Part shown: piece after piece, positions 44,374-54,109 of the stretch
Layout of the letters: each line of letters begins with the position of its first letter
Numbering within the stretch: the stretch's first letter is position 1
Assembly: GCA_031315865.1 (NCBI GenBank)
Contig: JALDRJ010000002.1
Span: 1,710,001 to 1,774,000, forward strand
Source of the DNA: Nitrospirales bacterium
GTDB lineage: Bacteria > Nitrospirota > Nitrospiria > Nitrospirales > UBA8639
DNA length: 64,000 nucleotides
Direction of reading: 5' to 3'
The notes under the pieces: model-generated
Databases searched by the model: none
Told to the model about the DNA's origin: nothing
What the model saw: the letters and a program-made list of their open reading frames with translations, nothing else
Made by a program: the position numbers and the translations under genes

Positions 44374-44643
44374 ATGCGTCACCAAGAAATGTCGCGTGCT
44401 CATTCTGAAGAGATTCGGGACAAGACCTGCACGAATTTAATGCATGTGCTGAATGATTTAACGACGTCACTTCAAGACTTTTTAAAGGCGGTGCGTTTAC
44501 AAGCGAATGATCTCCAGCGACTTCAGACGCTGTTGGATGAAGAAAATATAAAAGATGATGATATTGAGCAAATTATCAAGGACCTTCTCACCGATAGCCT
44601 CATGAAGGCCAAAGCCGGCCTTCCGGAATCGAAGACCGGCTAG
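44374..44643 (+). CDS. Small helical protein of unknown function
   Basis: The 89-residue protein is mainly charged helix (LNDLTTSLQDFLKAVRLQAN and DIEQIIKDLLTDSLMKAKAG) and probably forms a coiled coil. It has no signal peptide or membrane part. GAGGAGG lies 6 nt before the ATG, a very good ribosome site, and supports this start over the longer open frame. It lies between a response regulator gene and a chemoreceptor gene, 240 bp before the latter. A role in signalling is only a guess from position. Confidence 0.7.
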   Translation: MRHQEMSRAHSEEIRDKTCTNLMHVLNDLTTSLQDFLKAVRLQANDLQRLQTLLDEENIKDDDIEQIIKDLLTDSLMKAKAGLPESKTG

Positions 44644-44882
44644 ACGCAGCATGTTTGGCAGCCGAGGCCGGACGGTCCTCATGCACTGACCAAGTCGCGT
44701 GACATGGATATTATTGGGATTTCAACAAGGTCGATAAAGAGCCTGAAGATTCGAGCTTTGGGAAGGGGGACATGACAACGTACACGGCATGTGTCTGAAC
44801 GGTATTCAGAAAACGTCAGAGGGGCATTCATTATCCGGAAGGAAATAATAACGTTAAGCTTTTATTCGGGGAGAGATAGGCT

Positions 44883-47762
44883 ATGAAGAACGTCTTCGCT
44901 ACAGGTTTGAGTTGGGGCATTACATCGAAATTAGTCGCCATGTTTGTCGTGTTCGGGGTATTGCCAATGGGTGCGGTAGGCGTTATTGCCTTCGATGCAG
45001 CGGATGATATGAAGGATGCGATCGGGATGCGAGTGTTGTCGGCAACATTAGAGTTGTCCGATAAAATCGATCGAAATCTCTTTGAACGCTATGGGGATGT
45101 CCAGGCTTTCGGGTACAACGAAGTTCTCCATCAGCATTCGCACTGGTATGACCCGACTCCCCAGAATCCTATCAGTCAAGCTATGAATAAATATGCCGCC
45201 ACCTATGGGATTTACGATTTGATGATTGTGGTGGACACGAAGGGGAAGGTCATTGCGGCGAATTATACGGATTCGATGGGAAAGCCGATTCATAGCCGAT
45301 TTCTATTCGAGAAGAACTATAGTGAGGCGCCATGGTTCAAGGCCTTGGCACAGAGAGAATTCACGACCAAGCATCCCTTTACGGCCCCGGGGAACGATAC
45401 GGCCACAGGGACATATGTCGAAGATGCGCATCTCGATCCTGATGTGGCCAAAGCCTTGGGAACGGATGGGTATGTGTTAGGCTTTTCGGCGCCGGTGTAT
45501 GATGACGCGGGAGAAGTGATCGCGTATTGGTCGAATCGCATGGGCTTTGGTGCGGTCGAACGAATGGTTCAGGATTCTTATGAAAATTTGAAGTCATTAG
45601 GGTTTGCGGGGGCTGAATTGAGTCTGCTGGATGGCAGTGGCCGACTCCTCGTGGACTATGATCCCGTGACATCGGGGGCCCTCACGATCACGAGGGACTT
45701 CACGGTGTTAACAAAGTTCAACTTGGCAGAAAATGGCGTGGAGGCCGCAAAAGCCGCGGTCAATGGAGAATCGGGATTTCGTACAGCGCACCATGTTCGG
45801 AAGAAGATCGATCAAGTGAGCGGATATACGCATTCGAAGGGTGCTCTCGGCTTCCCTGGCATGAATTGGTCATTACTGATTCGAATCCCGTCCGTCGAAG
45901 CGGCGGCCGAATCCAATGCGCTTCAGATGAAAGTGGTGATAACCGGTATCGTGTGTTTAAGCATACTCCTCCCGTTGGGCTGGTGGGTGGGCCGGAAGGG
46001 AGCTCAACAAGTGGTGGCTCTGCAAAAGGTCGCTCAACGCATGACAGAAGGGGATTATGCCGTACGCGTGAAATTGAAATCGCAAGATGAAATTGGACGA
46101 TTGGGCTTATCTTTTAACGAAATGGCTGGGCAGATCGAGGACAATATCGTCAAAGGGCGAGAGTTTGAAGGCAAGATGGCCGCTATCAGCAAAGCGGAGA
46201 TGATCATCGAGTTTCAGTTGGATGGGACGATCATCACGGCCAACGAGAATTTTTGCCAAACCATGGGGTACTCTCTCGAGGAGATTAAGGGGCAGCACCA
46301 TTCTATGTTCGCAGATCCCGAGGAGGCAAAAAGCCCTGCGTATCACGCGTTCTGGGCAAAACTCAATCGTGGAGAATTCGATGCGGGCGTATACCGACGC
46401 CTAGGCCGAGGGGGAAAAGAAGTGTGGCTTCAAGCGTCGTATAATCCCATCCTGGACGCCAATAACAAGCCGTATAAGGTTGTCAAGTTCGCATCTGATA
46501 TTACAGGGCAGAAAAAAGCCCAAGTTGAAGTTGAACGGTTGATAGAGGCCGCTGCGAAAGGGGAATTGGAAGAGCGCATCGCCACGGAGGAGTTTGAAGG
46601 ATCCTCGCGAGAGCTGGCTGAAAATTTTAACGAATTGCTTGCCGCGGTGGATTCTCCGTTGAGAGAGGCCCGTACGGTGCTCTCGGCCGTTGCGAACGGA
46701 GACCTCAGTACGCTTATGATCGGGCAATACCAAGGCCAATTTGATGAGATCAAGAATAGTGTGAACGAGGCTATTCAGAATCTTCGAGGCATTGTCCAGG
46801 CAGTACGAGACGGCGCGAAAAATGTTTCCAAGGCCTCCAATGAACTGTTAGACGGCAATAAAAACCTATCAGAACGTACGTCTACCCAGGCCAGCGCATT
46901 AGAGGAAACCAGTGCTTCCATGGAGGAGATGACCTCCACGATCAAACAAAACGCGGATAACGCCAAACAGGCCAACCAACTGGCGGCAGCTGCCCGGGAA
47001 GTCGCTGAGAAAGGCGGCACCGTGACGAGTAACGCCGTGAATGCGATGGATGCCATCAACAAGAGCAGTAAGAAAATTGCCGACATTACGAACGTCATTG
47101 ATGAACTCGCGTTTCAGACGAACCTCCTGGCATTGAATGCTGCAGTGGAAGCGGCCAGGGCGGGAGAGCAGGGCCGAGGGTTTGCTGTGGTGGCCTCGGA
47201 GGTCAGAAATCTCGCGCAACGTTCGGCGACTGCGGCGAAAGAGATCAAAACACTCATCAACGAATCGGTACAAAATGTCGACGATGGTAGCGAGTTAGTG
47301 AATCAATCAGGCCGCCAACTGGAAGAAATCGTCGGTTCAGTCAAACGTGTGACGGATATTATCTCAGAGATTAGCGCTGCATCACAGGAGCAAGCGACTG
47401 GGATCGAGCAAATCAACCAGTCAGTGGTGCAGATGGATCAAAGCGTTCAGCAAAATGCCGCGCTCGTAGAGCATGCTTCCTCGGCGTCGCAATCTCTCAA
47501 GCAGCATGCGTACGAACTTATGGAGAGAGTGGCATCTTTTAAGATTACTGAAGAACGAACCACATCGGAGCATCGTCATGAAGGCAACATGAAGTCGGAA
47601 CCCGAGCACTTGGACATGAATGTTGAACGTGCCGGTATTACTTTCGCTAAGCCGTCTGAGTCGACCAAGAGCGCGGCCAAACCCACTCCGCCCTTAGCGA
47701 GTGTTGGTAAGAATGGGAACGATTCGGCGATGTTAGAAGATAACTTCTTTCAAGAATTCTAG
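44883..47762 (+). CDS. Methyl-accepting chemotaxis protein with periplasmic sensor, HAMP and PAS
   Basis: The 959-residue receptor has a first membrane helix (about 17-37), a large periplasmic sensor probably of the Cache type (about 40-345), a second membrane helix (about 352-368), a HAMP domain (about 369-425), a PAS domain (about 430-545, with [20 protein letters not shown]), a second HAMP-like stretch (about 560-650) and the MCP signalling hairpin with tip [20 protein letters not shown]. It ends in NFFQEF, where FFQEF fits the pattern of a CheR-binding tail pentapeptide. No che genes are nearby. It would report a ligand to the flagellar or pilus chemotaxis system. GGGGAGAG lies just before the ATG. 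Confidence 0.95.
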   Translation: MKNVFATGLSWGITSKLVAMFVVFGVLPMGAVGVIAFDAADDMKDAIGMRVLSATLELSDKIDRNLFERYGDVQAFGYNEVLHQHSHWYDPTPQNPISQAMNKYAATYGIYDLMIVVDTKGKVIAANYTDSMGKPIHSRFLFEKNYSEAPWFKALAQREFTTKHPFTAPGNDTATGTYVEDAHLDPDVAKALGTDGYVLGFSAPVYDDAGEVIAYWSNRMGFGAVERMVQDSYENLKSLGFAGAELSLLDGSGRLLVDYDPVTSGALTITRDFTVLTKFNLAENGVEAAKAAVNGESGFRTAHHVRKKIDQVSGYTHSKGALGFPGMNWSLLIRIPSVEAAAESNALQMKVVITGIVCLSILLPLGWWVGRKGAQQVVALQKVAQRMTEGDYAVRVKLKSQDEIGRLGLSFNEMAGQIEDNIVKGREFEGKMAAISKAEMIIEFQLDGTIITANENFCQTMGYSLEEIKGQHHSMFADPEEAKSPAYHAFWAKLNRGEFDAGVYRRLGRGGKEVWLQASYNPILDANNKPYKVVKFASDITGQKKAQVEVERLIEAAAKGELEERIATEEFEGSSRELAENFNELLAAVDSPLREARTVLSAVANGDLSTLMIGQYQGQFDEIKNSVNEAIQNLRGIVQAVRDGAKNVSKASNELLDGNKNLSERTSTQASALEETSASMEEMTSTIKQNADNAKQANQLAAAAREVAEKGGTVTSNAVNAMDAINKSSKKIADITNVIDELAFQTNLLALNAAVEAARAGEQGRGFAVVASEVRNLAQRSATAAKEIKTLINESVQNVDDGSELVNQSGRQLEEIVGSVKRVTDIISEISAASQEQATGIEQINQSVVQMDQSVQQNAALVEHASSASQSLKQHAYELMERVASFKITEERTTSEHRHEGNMKSEPEHLDMNVERAGITFAKPSESTKSAAKPTPPLASVGKNGNDSAMLEDNFFQEF

Positions 47763-47781
47763 TGGATGAGTCTTGTTTGGC

Positions 47782-48489
47782 ATGAATCGTCTGCGTTTGC
47801 ATTCTGGATTTGCCGCAGACGTACGGGATAAAATTCCATATCCCTTCGTGACTCATACTTCACGATCTTTCATAGTACAAACCTTCAAAGCAGAGAAAGT
47901 CTGTCTCAGATTTTTTTCAGGGGCAAAGATCGCATTATATATTTTCTTCTTGCTCATGGGCCAATCCGAAAGTTTTCTGCTGGCCCATGAAAATCTTGAG
48001 AACTCAGTTCTGGCCGAAAGTCGAGCCGAGGAGAAGTATTCTGATCTCACTCACCTCACCCTGGAAGACCTGATGGCAGTTGAGATCGTTTCGCTTGGCC
48101 AAAAACAACCAACACTCTTTGAAAACACTTCGGTCGTGTATGTGATTACTCAGGAGGACATTCGTCGCTCCGAAGTGACAAGCATCCCTGAAGCGCTTCG
48201 AATGGTTCCAGGTGTACAGGTAGATCGTCTTAGCGATCAGCAGTGGGCCATCAAAATACAAGGGCTTCTTGATCGCTTAGTGAATACGCTACTCGTGATG
48301 ATTGATGGGTGTCTTGTGTCCAAGTCCTTGTTGACTGGGACGACGTGGGACATGCGGGACACCATGCTGGAAGATATCGAGCGAATTGAAGTCTCCCGAG
48401 AGTCGGCTGAGACTTCCAGGGGAGTCAACGCGATCAATGGAGTAATTCATATCTTTACGACACACGGCCGCAACAATCAAGAATTCTAA
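47782..48489 (+). CDS. Plug-only TonB-receptor-like protein (no barrel)
   Basis: The protein of 235 residues has an N-terminal part with one hydrophobic segment (about residue 50-70, IALYIFFLLMGQSESFLLA, a likely signal peptide if translation starts later), a short acidic segment, and one TonB-receptor plug domain: SVVYVITQEDIRRSEVTSIP, EALRMVPGVQV, VMIDGCLV, ERIEVSR and NAINGVIHIFTTHG. In normal receptors this last segment is where the barrel begins, but here the frame stops after HGRNNQEF. The next gene is convergent, so no barrel follows. It is either a deletion remnant or a stand-alone plug. The true start is uncertain, as no good ribosome site was seen. Confidence 0.7.
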   Translation: MNRLRLHSGFAADVRDKIPYPFVTHTSRSFIVQTFKAEKVCLRFFSGAKIALYIFFLLMGQSESFLLAHENLENSVLAESRAEEKYSDLTHLTLEDLMAVEIVSLGQKQPTLFENTSVVYVITQEDIRRSEVTSIPEALRMVPGVQVDRLSDQQWAIKIQGLLDRLVNTLLVMIDGCLVSKSLLTGTTWDMRDTMLEDIERIEVSRESAETSRGVNAINGVIHIFTTHGRNNQEF

Positions 48490-48503
48490 TGCTGTAGCTC
48501 GAA

Positions 48504-48532
48504 GAGGGCAGCGTATTGTATGATGCGCCCTC
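48504..48532. terminator. Bidirectional terminator-like hairpin between convergent genes
   Basis: GAGGGC and GCCCTC pair with a 17-nt loop in the 47-bp gap between two convergent stops. GTCTTTAT follows on the plus strand. Confidence 0.45.
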
Positions 48533-48536
48533 GTCT

Positions 48537-50162
48537 TTATACTGAAAGCGAAACATTCAAATGCTTATTCAGACAGGCGAGCAATTCCTGAATTTTGAAC
48601 GGTTTGCTCAAGAAATCGTCTGCCCCATTCATCGTTTGTTTATGAAACTGATGATGTAAGACATCAGCGGTACAGAAAATGATGGGTGTCGTGTTTCCCC
48701 CCTCCAGGGCTCTGATTTGTCGCGTGGCTTCCATGCCATCCATGTCTGGCATCCGATTATCCATGATGACTAAGTCCGGTTTCCATCGTACGAAGGCGTT
48801 GCTCCCTTCCCTCCCATTTGTGGCTTCCATTACTTCGAATCCGACGCTTGTTAAGATATTTTTCAACAGCATGCGATTCGAATAATTGTCTTCAACGATA
48901 AGAATACGTAGTGGTTTTTGAGAGGTTTCAACCCCCATCATCTCTCTCAAGCCTGGAGAAGTCACTACGGGATTCTGATCCACGGTTACGGGAATTTGAA
49001 CCTTGAAAAGAGAACCCTGCTCTAGTCGGCTTTCGACATTGATTGTTCCTCCCATTAATTCGACTAAACGATGGACAATGGATAGTCCTAACCCCACGCC
49101 CTCTTTCAGCGCGCCGTGGCGAAGCTGCTTAAAGGGTTTGAACAGTTCCGGCTGTTCATGTTCAGCGAAACCGGTACCGGTATCCTCGACTTCAAAGAGT
49201 AAGCGTGGTTGTGGCGATTCCGCGACAAAAAATCCCCGTACCGTTAATTCAACTTTTCCTGTGTCTGTAAACTTGACGGCATTGTTGAGGAGGTTAAGCA
49301 AGATTTGACGGACTTTAACGCAGTCTAGGAGAACGTGTGGGGAGAACTCGATATTGCTGGTTACTGAAAAATCCAGCCCCTTTTTGCTGGCCAATGGGTG
49401 TATGATGGCCTGAACGTCCCGCAAAAGTTCTCTGAGATCGCAAGGAGCCAAGTGCAGTTCAAGGCTGCCGGACTCGATCTTTTCCATGTCAAGAAGATTG
49501 TCGATGATCCCTCTCAACTGTTCTCCTGCACTCATAATAATCTGGAAGTATTGTCGATATTCTTCGGGAATATCCTTTTTATACTGCAGAAACTCAGAGA
49601 ATCCAATGATGGCGTTCAATGGTGTCCGAAGTTCGTGGCTCGTGTTGGCCAGAAAGAGACTTTTGGCGTGGTTCGCAGATTCGGCCTCAACCTTGGCTTC
49701 TTCTGACCGGCTAAATTTGTTCCGGGTGAGGTCGCATGCATAGGAGATCAGCAAGCTGCCAATCCAGAACATTCCTAACGCTAACCCATCTCCGCTATCT
49801 TGTAGGAACGTTGTGTTATCGATAGGCCAGGAGAGCATGATCGCCGTGGCGAACCCTGCCATGAGTAGCCCGCTCGCGAAACCTCGCTTGCCTATAAACA
49901 AGGCTGAGAGGACAACGCATGTCAAAAAGATGATAAACGAAATACTCTTTTCTTCTAGTTCGGCAATTAGCCACACGAAAAGGTTCGTGCTAATTCCGGC
50001 TATGCTGAGAAGAAGGAATGCTTGAATCGACCACTGCGGGAAAGTTTTGATTGGCTCTCTCTTGAAAAAATGCTTGACAAAGTTGAAATTCGGGCTTGGT
50101 GTAGGGATGTTGATTGATATATGAGGCATGAGCTCTTTGAGCGCAATGTGTTTGTGTGCCAT
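48537..50162 (-). CDS. Hybrid histidine kinase with C-terminal receiver
   Basis: The 541-residue protein has a membrane part of about four helices (residues 45-145), a HisKA domain with His176 (NTSHELRTPLNAIIGFSEF), an HATPase domain (N-box LLNLLNNAVKF, G1 EDTGTGF, G2 GVGLGLSIV) and an intact receiver (ILIVEDNYSN, Asp468 in VIMDNRMPDMDG, Lys in SKPF). This is the BarA/LuxQ-like hybrid class, distinct from the HisKA_3 kinases elsewhere in the island. AAGGAG lies 5 nt before the ATG. A degenerate kinase gene lies about 110 bp upstream on the same strand, so the two may be in one transcript. Confidence 0.94.
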   Translation of the reverse strand: MAHKHIALKELMPHISINIPTPSPNFNFVKHFFKREPIKTFPQWSIQAFLLLSIAGISTNLFVWLIAELEEKSISFIIFLTCVVLSALFIGKRGFASGLLMAGFATAIMLSWPIDNTTFLQDSGDGLALGMFWIGSLLISYACDLTRNKFSRSEEAKVEAESANHAKSLFLANTSHELRTPLNAIIGFSEFLQYKKDIPEEYRQYFQIIMSAGEQLRGIIDNLLDMEKIESGSLELHLAPCDLRELLRDVQAIIHPLASKKGLDFSVTSNIEFSPHVLLDCVKVRQILLNLLNNAVKFTDTGKVELTVRGFFVAESPQPRLLFEVEDTGTGFAEHEQPELFKPFKQLRHGALKEGVGLGLSIVHRLVELMGGTINVESRLEQGSLFKVQIPVTVDQNPVVTSPGLREMMGVETSQKPLRILIVEDNYSNRMLLKNILTSVGFEVMEATNGREGSNAFVRWKPDLVIMDNRMPDMDGMEATRQIRALEGGNTTPIIFCTADVLHHQFHKQTMNGADDFLSKPFKIQELLACLNKHLNVSLSV

Positions 50163-50273
50163 GGCTTCTCCTTTGCCGGAGTTGTCTTATCCGGACGGAA
50201 GAAAATATGAATGGATATGAAGCTAGCCATGAAAAGAGCTGGGCGCCATCTAGAAGTGGCGGTTTTCCACAAA

Positions 50274-51134
50274 TTAAGACTTTTGATAAATCGGGAAATG
50301 CAATCGAAATTGTGTACTTTTTCCAAGAATGCTTTGCATGGTGAGGACTCCTCCATGGCTTCTTATTATTTCTTGAGCCATTCCGGGTCTTCGCTGGCTT
50401 CGGTCTTGCTTTATTTGAGCTAAAGCCAAGTCTTCAATAACTTGATCGAGCTGTTCTTGAGATGTCTCACGTCTGTTGTCCTCAATGGTTAAACGCAATG
50501 CTCTTCTCTTGTTGAACGGTTTTGATTCAACAGTATCGGGGACTTCCCAAAGAGATATTCGAATGTGAGCGTTATCTTGTTCTCGGACGGCCTCAAGACT
50601 ATTTCCCAGTAAATTGGCCAAGAGGGGATCGATGTCAGCAGGAATCGCTAGAATGCGACAAGAAGAGCAAAAGTTTTCCACGGTGATATCGACGCTGGAA
50701 GGCAAGAAAGAGGGAAGCGTTTGTGCAATGGCGTTGGAAACGGCATCGGCAAGATCGATGACAACATAGGTAGGAAATTTTTCAGGTTGGGAGAGCACTA
50801 GCTGGGATAGTAGAGATGAGGAATCTACTAGTATTCCTAATGCTTCGTTAACATGTCTTTTCAGTTCGGACGTGGAGAGGTCTTCGAGAAGCCCGAGTTC
50901 TAAATGCCCCTGCATTCCCGTTAGCAGATTTCGGAAATCATGTAATATACAGTAAACTTTTCGTCCCAATTCTATGAGCTCAGGTTCAAGTAGGGTTTGT
51001 CCCACCTTTTCATGATTTTCACGAGCATAGTTCTGGAGTATGATGTTGTCACAAACAGGAAATGACTTCTCTGACACGAGCATTTGAACCTCGTCTAAAT
51101 TTGACGCCTCGTAGCTGCCATTAATCCTATTCAT
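50274..51134 (-). CDS. Soluble histidine-kinase-like protein with degenerate ATP site
   Basis: The 286-residue protein has no sensor domain of recognised type in its first ~50 residues. A DHp helix follows with His65 in CILHDFRNLLTGMQGHLEL, a form seen in NtrB-like kinases, then an ATPase-like domain with N-box LLANLLGNSLEAV. The G1 motif is LTIEDNRRETSQ, where an active kinase has DNGxG, and the ending is IRSHGGVLTMQSILGKSTQF followed by RLHFPI. Loss of the G1 glycines makes ATP binding doubtful. AAGGAGGG lies just before the ATG. It is followed by the hybrid kinase gene and may pass or buffer phosphate for it. Confidence 0.85.
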   Translation of the reverse strand: MNRINGSYEASNLDEVQMLVSEKSFPVCDNIILQNYARENHEKVGQTLLEPELIELGRKVYCILHDFRNLLTGMQGHLELGLLEDLSTSELKRHVNEALGILVDSSSLLSQLVLSQPEKFPTYVVIDLADAVSNAIAQTLPSFLPSSVDITVENFCSSCRILAIPADIDPLLANLLGNSLEAVREQDNAHIRISLWEVPDTVESKPFNKRRALRLTIEDNRRETSQEQLDQVIEDLALAQIKQDRSQRRPGMAQEIIRSHGGVLTMQSILGKSTQFRLHFPIYQKS

Positions 51135-51454
51135 TCGATCCCTCCTTGGATTTAAGAATTATTAGTAATTATTGAATACTGTAGAGAGATTCCCGAAGGT
51201 TTCCTATTGCTTTTATGATGGTTTTGGGGGGGCTTATCGTCTGATTGCCTATTCGGTAATTGTCTGAGTTTATTGTTGCATGAAGTGTGTTCTCTCTTGC
51301 ATGCTCTGGTGCCTTTGTGAGCAGGCACATGAGTGATGCAACCGTCAATATGAGTAACGAGGAATGGGGAGATAATGCAGCCCGTGACGGCCATCCTAGT
51401 CCGCCGGTAAGCTGGTGTTGGATGAGGTTAGCTTGTGGGGGGATCAGAGTCACA

Positions 51455-51480
51455 GGTGAAGGGGGGATTCCCCCTTCACC
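51455..51480 (-). terminator. Strong hairpin downstream of the DUF4331 gene
   Basis: GGTGAAGGGGG and CCCCCTTCACC form a perfect 11-bp stem with loop GATT, 27 bp after the minus-strand stop. No T-run follows, but the stem is the most stable seen in the window. It probably ends the transcript or protects its 3' end. Confidence 0.65.
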
Positions 51481-51506
51481 TCGTGTTAAACGCCAAGTTC
51501 AATCAA

Positions 51507-52565
51507 TCATTCGACCGGAACAACATAGGGGAATGCGGCTTGATACCGGTCGGACGTGTTCGCATAGTCCGTGACATTTGTTCCACTAAACAACGTGAGC
51601 ATCACATCCATGACATCATTGCTCAACTTCCTTCCGTTGATTTTCTCATCGCTGAATTGAGCTGGTGTGCCAATGGTATAGGGTAAGACGTCCGGCATGA
51701 GCTTGTTCGCCACGGCATCGGCGTAAGCAACCGGGTCGGGTTGTGTACCGGCGAGGGATACTGCTCTCAAAACAGTGTTGGAAATAGCGTATTTCCGTTC
51801 GTAGTCGGTGTGCGGTCGATGATGAATGTGTTCATAAATTTCCGGTGTATTGTTCCCAAAGAATAAATGGGTTAGGAGCGGATTGGCCATTCGGTTGATT
51901 TGTTGCCAGCCATCGTCGATCTTCATGGCCGTTGTCGTAAAATAATACACCTGTTCACTTAACAGTTTGTTTGGAATTTCTAGCACGATCGCTCCGATCA
52001 TGCGATTGGCGAAAAAGTCTTGCTTATTGTCAAACGCATGCACATCAAACTTCCCCTCGTTCAAATCCTTTTTAAACGCACGCAGGCCCACAGCATTTCC
52101 CATGAATGGGTCTCTAGCCACCCCTACCCACATTTTGATTCCATTGTTCATCGTGACTGTATGACCGATGGTGCCAGTCCCAATAGTTTCTCCCTGCTGG
52201 CCAATAGCGGCATTGGGCCCATCGACGTGGCCTAGTTCAAAGTCCTTCCCTTTGAAACGAACTGTATAGGTGAGGCCTTTGGCAAATGTCAGATCGGAGG
52301 CGATATGAAAGCTATACAGTCCATCACTGCCGAATATTTCTTTGTTATCTTTACTGGCTGTCGGATTCACATCCATGATAAACGTCGTGTATCCCGGTCT
52401 CTCGGATTCAAAGACAAACGAATCGGTCAAATCGAATGTCGGGTATCTCTTCGATAATTCGGTTTCAAAATGATGACTGCCAGTCAGTATAAACAGGCAG
52501 AACACGCCGAATAGCATGTAGACAATTTTGCTTCTCAGGTTCGTGGTTGTACGATTCATGTTCAT
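51507..52565 (-). CDS. DUF4331 secreted protein
   Basis: The 352-residue protein has an N-terminal hydrophobic segment (IVYMLFGVFCLFILTGSHHF) acting as signal or anchor and then a DUF4331 domain: YPTFDLTDSFVFESERPGYT, FIMDVNPTA, VGVARDPFMGNAVGLRAF, AFDNKQDFFANRMIGAIVLE, IPNKLL and NGRKLSNDVMDVML. The family is found in many environmental bacteria and its biochemical role is not known. A beta-rich, possibly surface-exposed protein is expected. The start at 52565 is chosen because AGGAG lies 5-6 nt upstream. A promoter for it is visible about 80-108 bp upstream, overlapped by a NarL-like half site. Confidence 0.85.
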   Translation of the reverse strand: MNMNRTTTNLRSKIVYMLFGVFCLFILTGSHHFETELSKRYPTFDLTDSFVFESERPGYTTFIMDVNPTASKDNKEIFGSDGLYSFHIASDLTFAKGLTYTVRFKGKDFELGHVDGPNAAIGQQGETIGTGTIGHTVTMNNGIKMWVGVARDPFMGNAVGLRAFKKDLNEGKFDVHAFDNKQDFFANRMIGAIVLEIPNKLLSEQVYYFTTTAMKIDDGWQQINRMANPLLTHLFFGNNTPEIYEHIHHRPHTDYERKYAISNTVLRAVSLAGTQPDPVAYADAVANKLMPDVLPYTIGTPAQFSDEKINGRKLSNDVMDVMLTLFSGTNVTDYANTSDRYQAAFPYVVPVE

Positions 52566-52644
52566 CACAACTCCTAGTCTTGAAGGTTGAGCATATTGAG
52601 ATGTTCGAGTTATCCCAACATGTTTATAATAAAAATGGGAAAAC

Positions 52645-52673
52645 ATTATACCTGAAAACACCGAATGGGTCTA
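52645..52673 (-). promoter_or_regulatory. Promoter for the DUF4331 gene with overlapping NarL-like half site
   Basis: On the minus strand TAGACC and a perfect TATAAT are separated by 17 bp, placing the start of transcription near 52638 and a leader of about 70 nt. The plus-strand CCGAATGGGTC at 52661-52671 overlaps the -35 box and shares its first ten bases with the tandem repeats at 34894-34919, suggesting the same regulator could bind here. Confidence 0.55.
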
Positions 52674-52843
52674 ATGATTCGACAAGTTCCACGAACGTGA
52701 TCTATTCAGATTGATATTAAAGCTGACTCCAAGAATTGCCGATAGATTTACACTATGAGCAGGAAGCGACAAGAAATGCTTACGTACGAGGACGAGATCC
52801 AGCAGATAGCGTGGAAACTCATAAACTTTTAGGAGGAACGTGT

Positions 52844-53479
52844 ATGGCAACTGTGAGTGAATTAGAAGCACCGACACAATCAAGTACGAGCTACAAACCG
52901 TTAGAATCACAAAAGACGTTCCAAGTCCCGACTCAACCCGTGGATGGCAAAGGAGAAGTTGTCGCATTTATCGGGCCAGGCGTTGAATTTAAGGGTGAAA
53001 TTTTCTATGAGGGCAGTGTGCAGATTGATGGAACGCTCGATGGCCAAATCCACACGAATGGCACATTATTAATCGGAGAACAGGCGGTTATCAGTGCGAA
53101 AGTGAACGCGGGGTCGGTCATCAGTAAGGGAAAGGTGAATGGAGACATTGTCGCGAATAAGCAGGTCCAATTGCTGTCAACGGCCATTATGGACGGATCC
53201 TTGACAACCCCAGAGTTGTCGATGGAAATCGGAGTGGTGTTCAACGGCGATATCTCGATGCGAACTGGAGCTAATGCTGCAAATGACAACTCCTCATTCA
53301 AGTATAAAGACCACAGTCCCTATCAAAAGTCCAACGGAAATACCTCGAATATGAAGAAAGACAAGGGGCCTGAAACGTCGGGCCTGTCTTCGAAATCATC
53401 AGAAACTACGTCGAATGGTGACAAACACACAGCCAACGGCTCATCGGTGAAATCCGACTCGAATCAATCCAGCAAGTAA
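52844..53479 (+). CDS. Bactofilin
   Basis: The 211-residue protein has a central bactofilin (DUF583) domain at about residues 45-145: IGPGVEFKGEIFYEGSVQID, GTLDGQIHTNGTLLIG, ISAKVNAGSVISKGKVNGDI, a right-handed beta-helix that polymerises without nucleotide. Disordered, Ser/Lys-rich tails lie on both sides, with a long one at the C-terminus. Bactofilins form membrane-associated scaffolds for cell shape, stalk or polar protein placement. AGGAGGAA lies 5 nt before the ATG. No M23 peptidase or other cell-shape gene is adjacent. Confidence 0.95.
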   Translation: MATVSELEAPTQSSTSYKPLESQKTFQVPTQPVDGKGEVVAFIGPGVEFKGEIFYEGSVQIDGTLDGQIHTNGTLLIGEQAVISAKVNAGSVISKGKVNGDIVANKQVQLLSTAIMDGSLTTPELSMEIGVVFNGDISMRTGANAANDNSSFKYKDHSPYQKSNGNTSNMKKDKGPETSGLSSKSSETTSNGDKHTANGSSVKSDSNQSSK

Positions 53480-53512
53480 CCGGCTACACATTGTCGATCA
53501 TCGCTAGAGGGG

Positions 53513-53560
53513 GAGTCCTTCTTGAGTCAAGAGCCAGTCTCTTTTCTTCAGCAAGGACTC
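53513..53560 (+). terminator. Terminator-like structure after the bactofilin gene
   Basis: GAGTCCTT and AAGGACTC pair across 32 nt that include the small palindrome CTTGA-G-TCAAG, and TTCCTTCTT follows. It starts 34 bp after the stop. Confidence 0.5.
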
Positions 53561-54109
53561 TTCCTTCTTAGAACCTTTCTCCCGTCCTTCCAAGCTCCTC
53601 CGTCAACCGTTTGACGCACGTCTGATGGACAAGATCATGACTCCATAGCGTTCTATCGCCGTTTCCAACAACTTGTGTATGGTTCAACGTTGTTCTGCGA
53701 GGAGTTTGTTGTATTTACCGATTGGAACTCGTGTGGATTCGCTATAGCGTCACGTTCGAGAAATGCTACTGTCCGTTAGGTCGTATGAAGTTGGTGAGTT
53801 CTTTAAAGGCCATCCTGAGTCTCGTAAGAAAGGCTGACAGTCGCGCGAATCTTCTAACTTCCTGAATTGACGAGTGTTTCCTCGTTGAGCCTTTGTTATT
53901 CCCTCCACAATCGTCAGGCTGATTAACACGCTTTTCGTATTTTCCCTTCTTTGCGTGAGATCTCCCAGGCGAGGTGTCGTTCCCCTTATTCCTAGGTGCT
54001 CACTCTTGGTGGGAATTGTGTCAATTCTATAAAACTCACGTCGAAAGGCATGCCCTTTGCTCTAACAAACATTCGAACCAACAATTTACCAATGAGTGAG
54101 GGCAGGAAC
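53561..54109. other. 550-bp stretch without a supported gene
   Basis: Only very short frames are open. A small perfect inverted repeat, CGTCAA-CCGT-TTGACG, lies at 53601-53616. I see nothing else that can be named. Confidence 0.5.

Noticed and set aside
44730-44737. GTCGATAA as a sigma-28 -10 box before the chemoreceptor gene
   Set aside because: The matching -35 box (TAAA at the right spacing) is absent.
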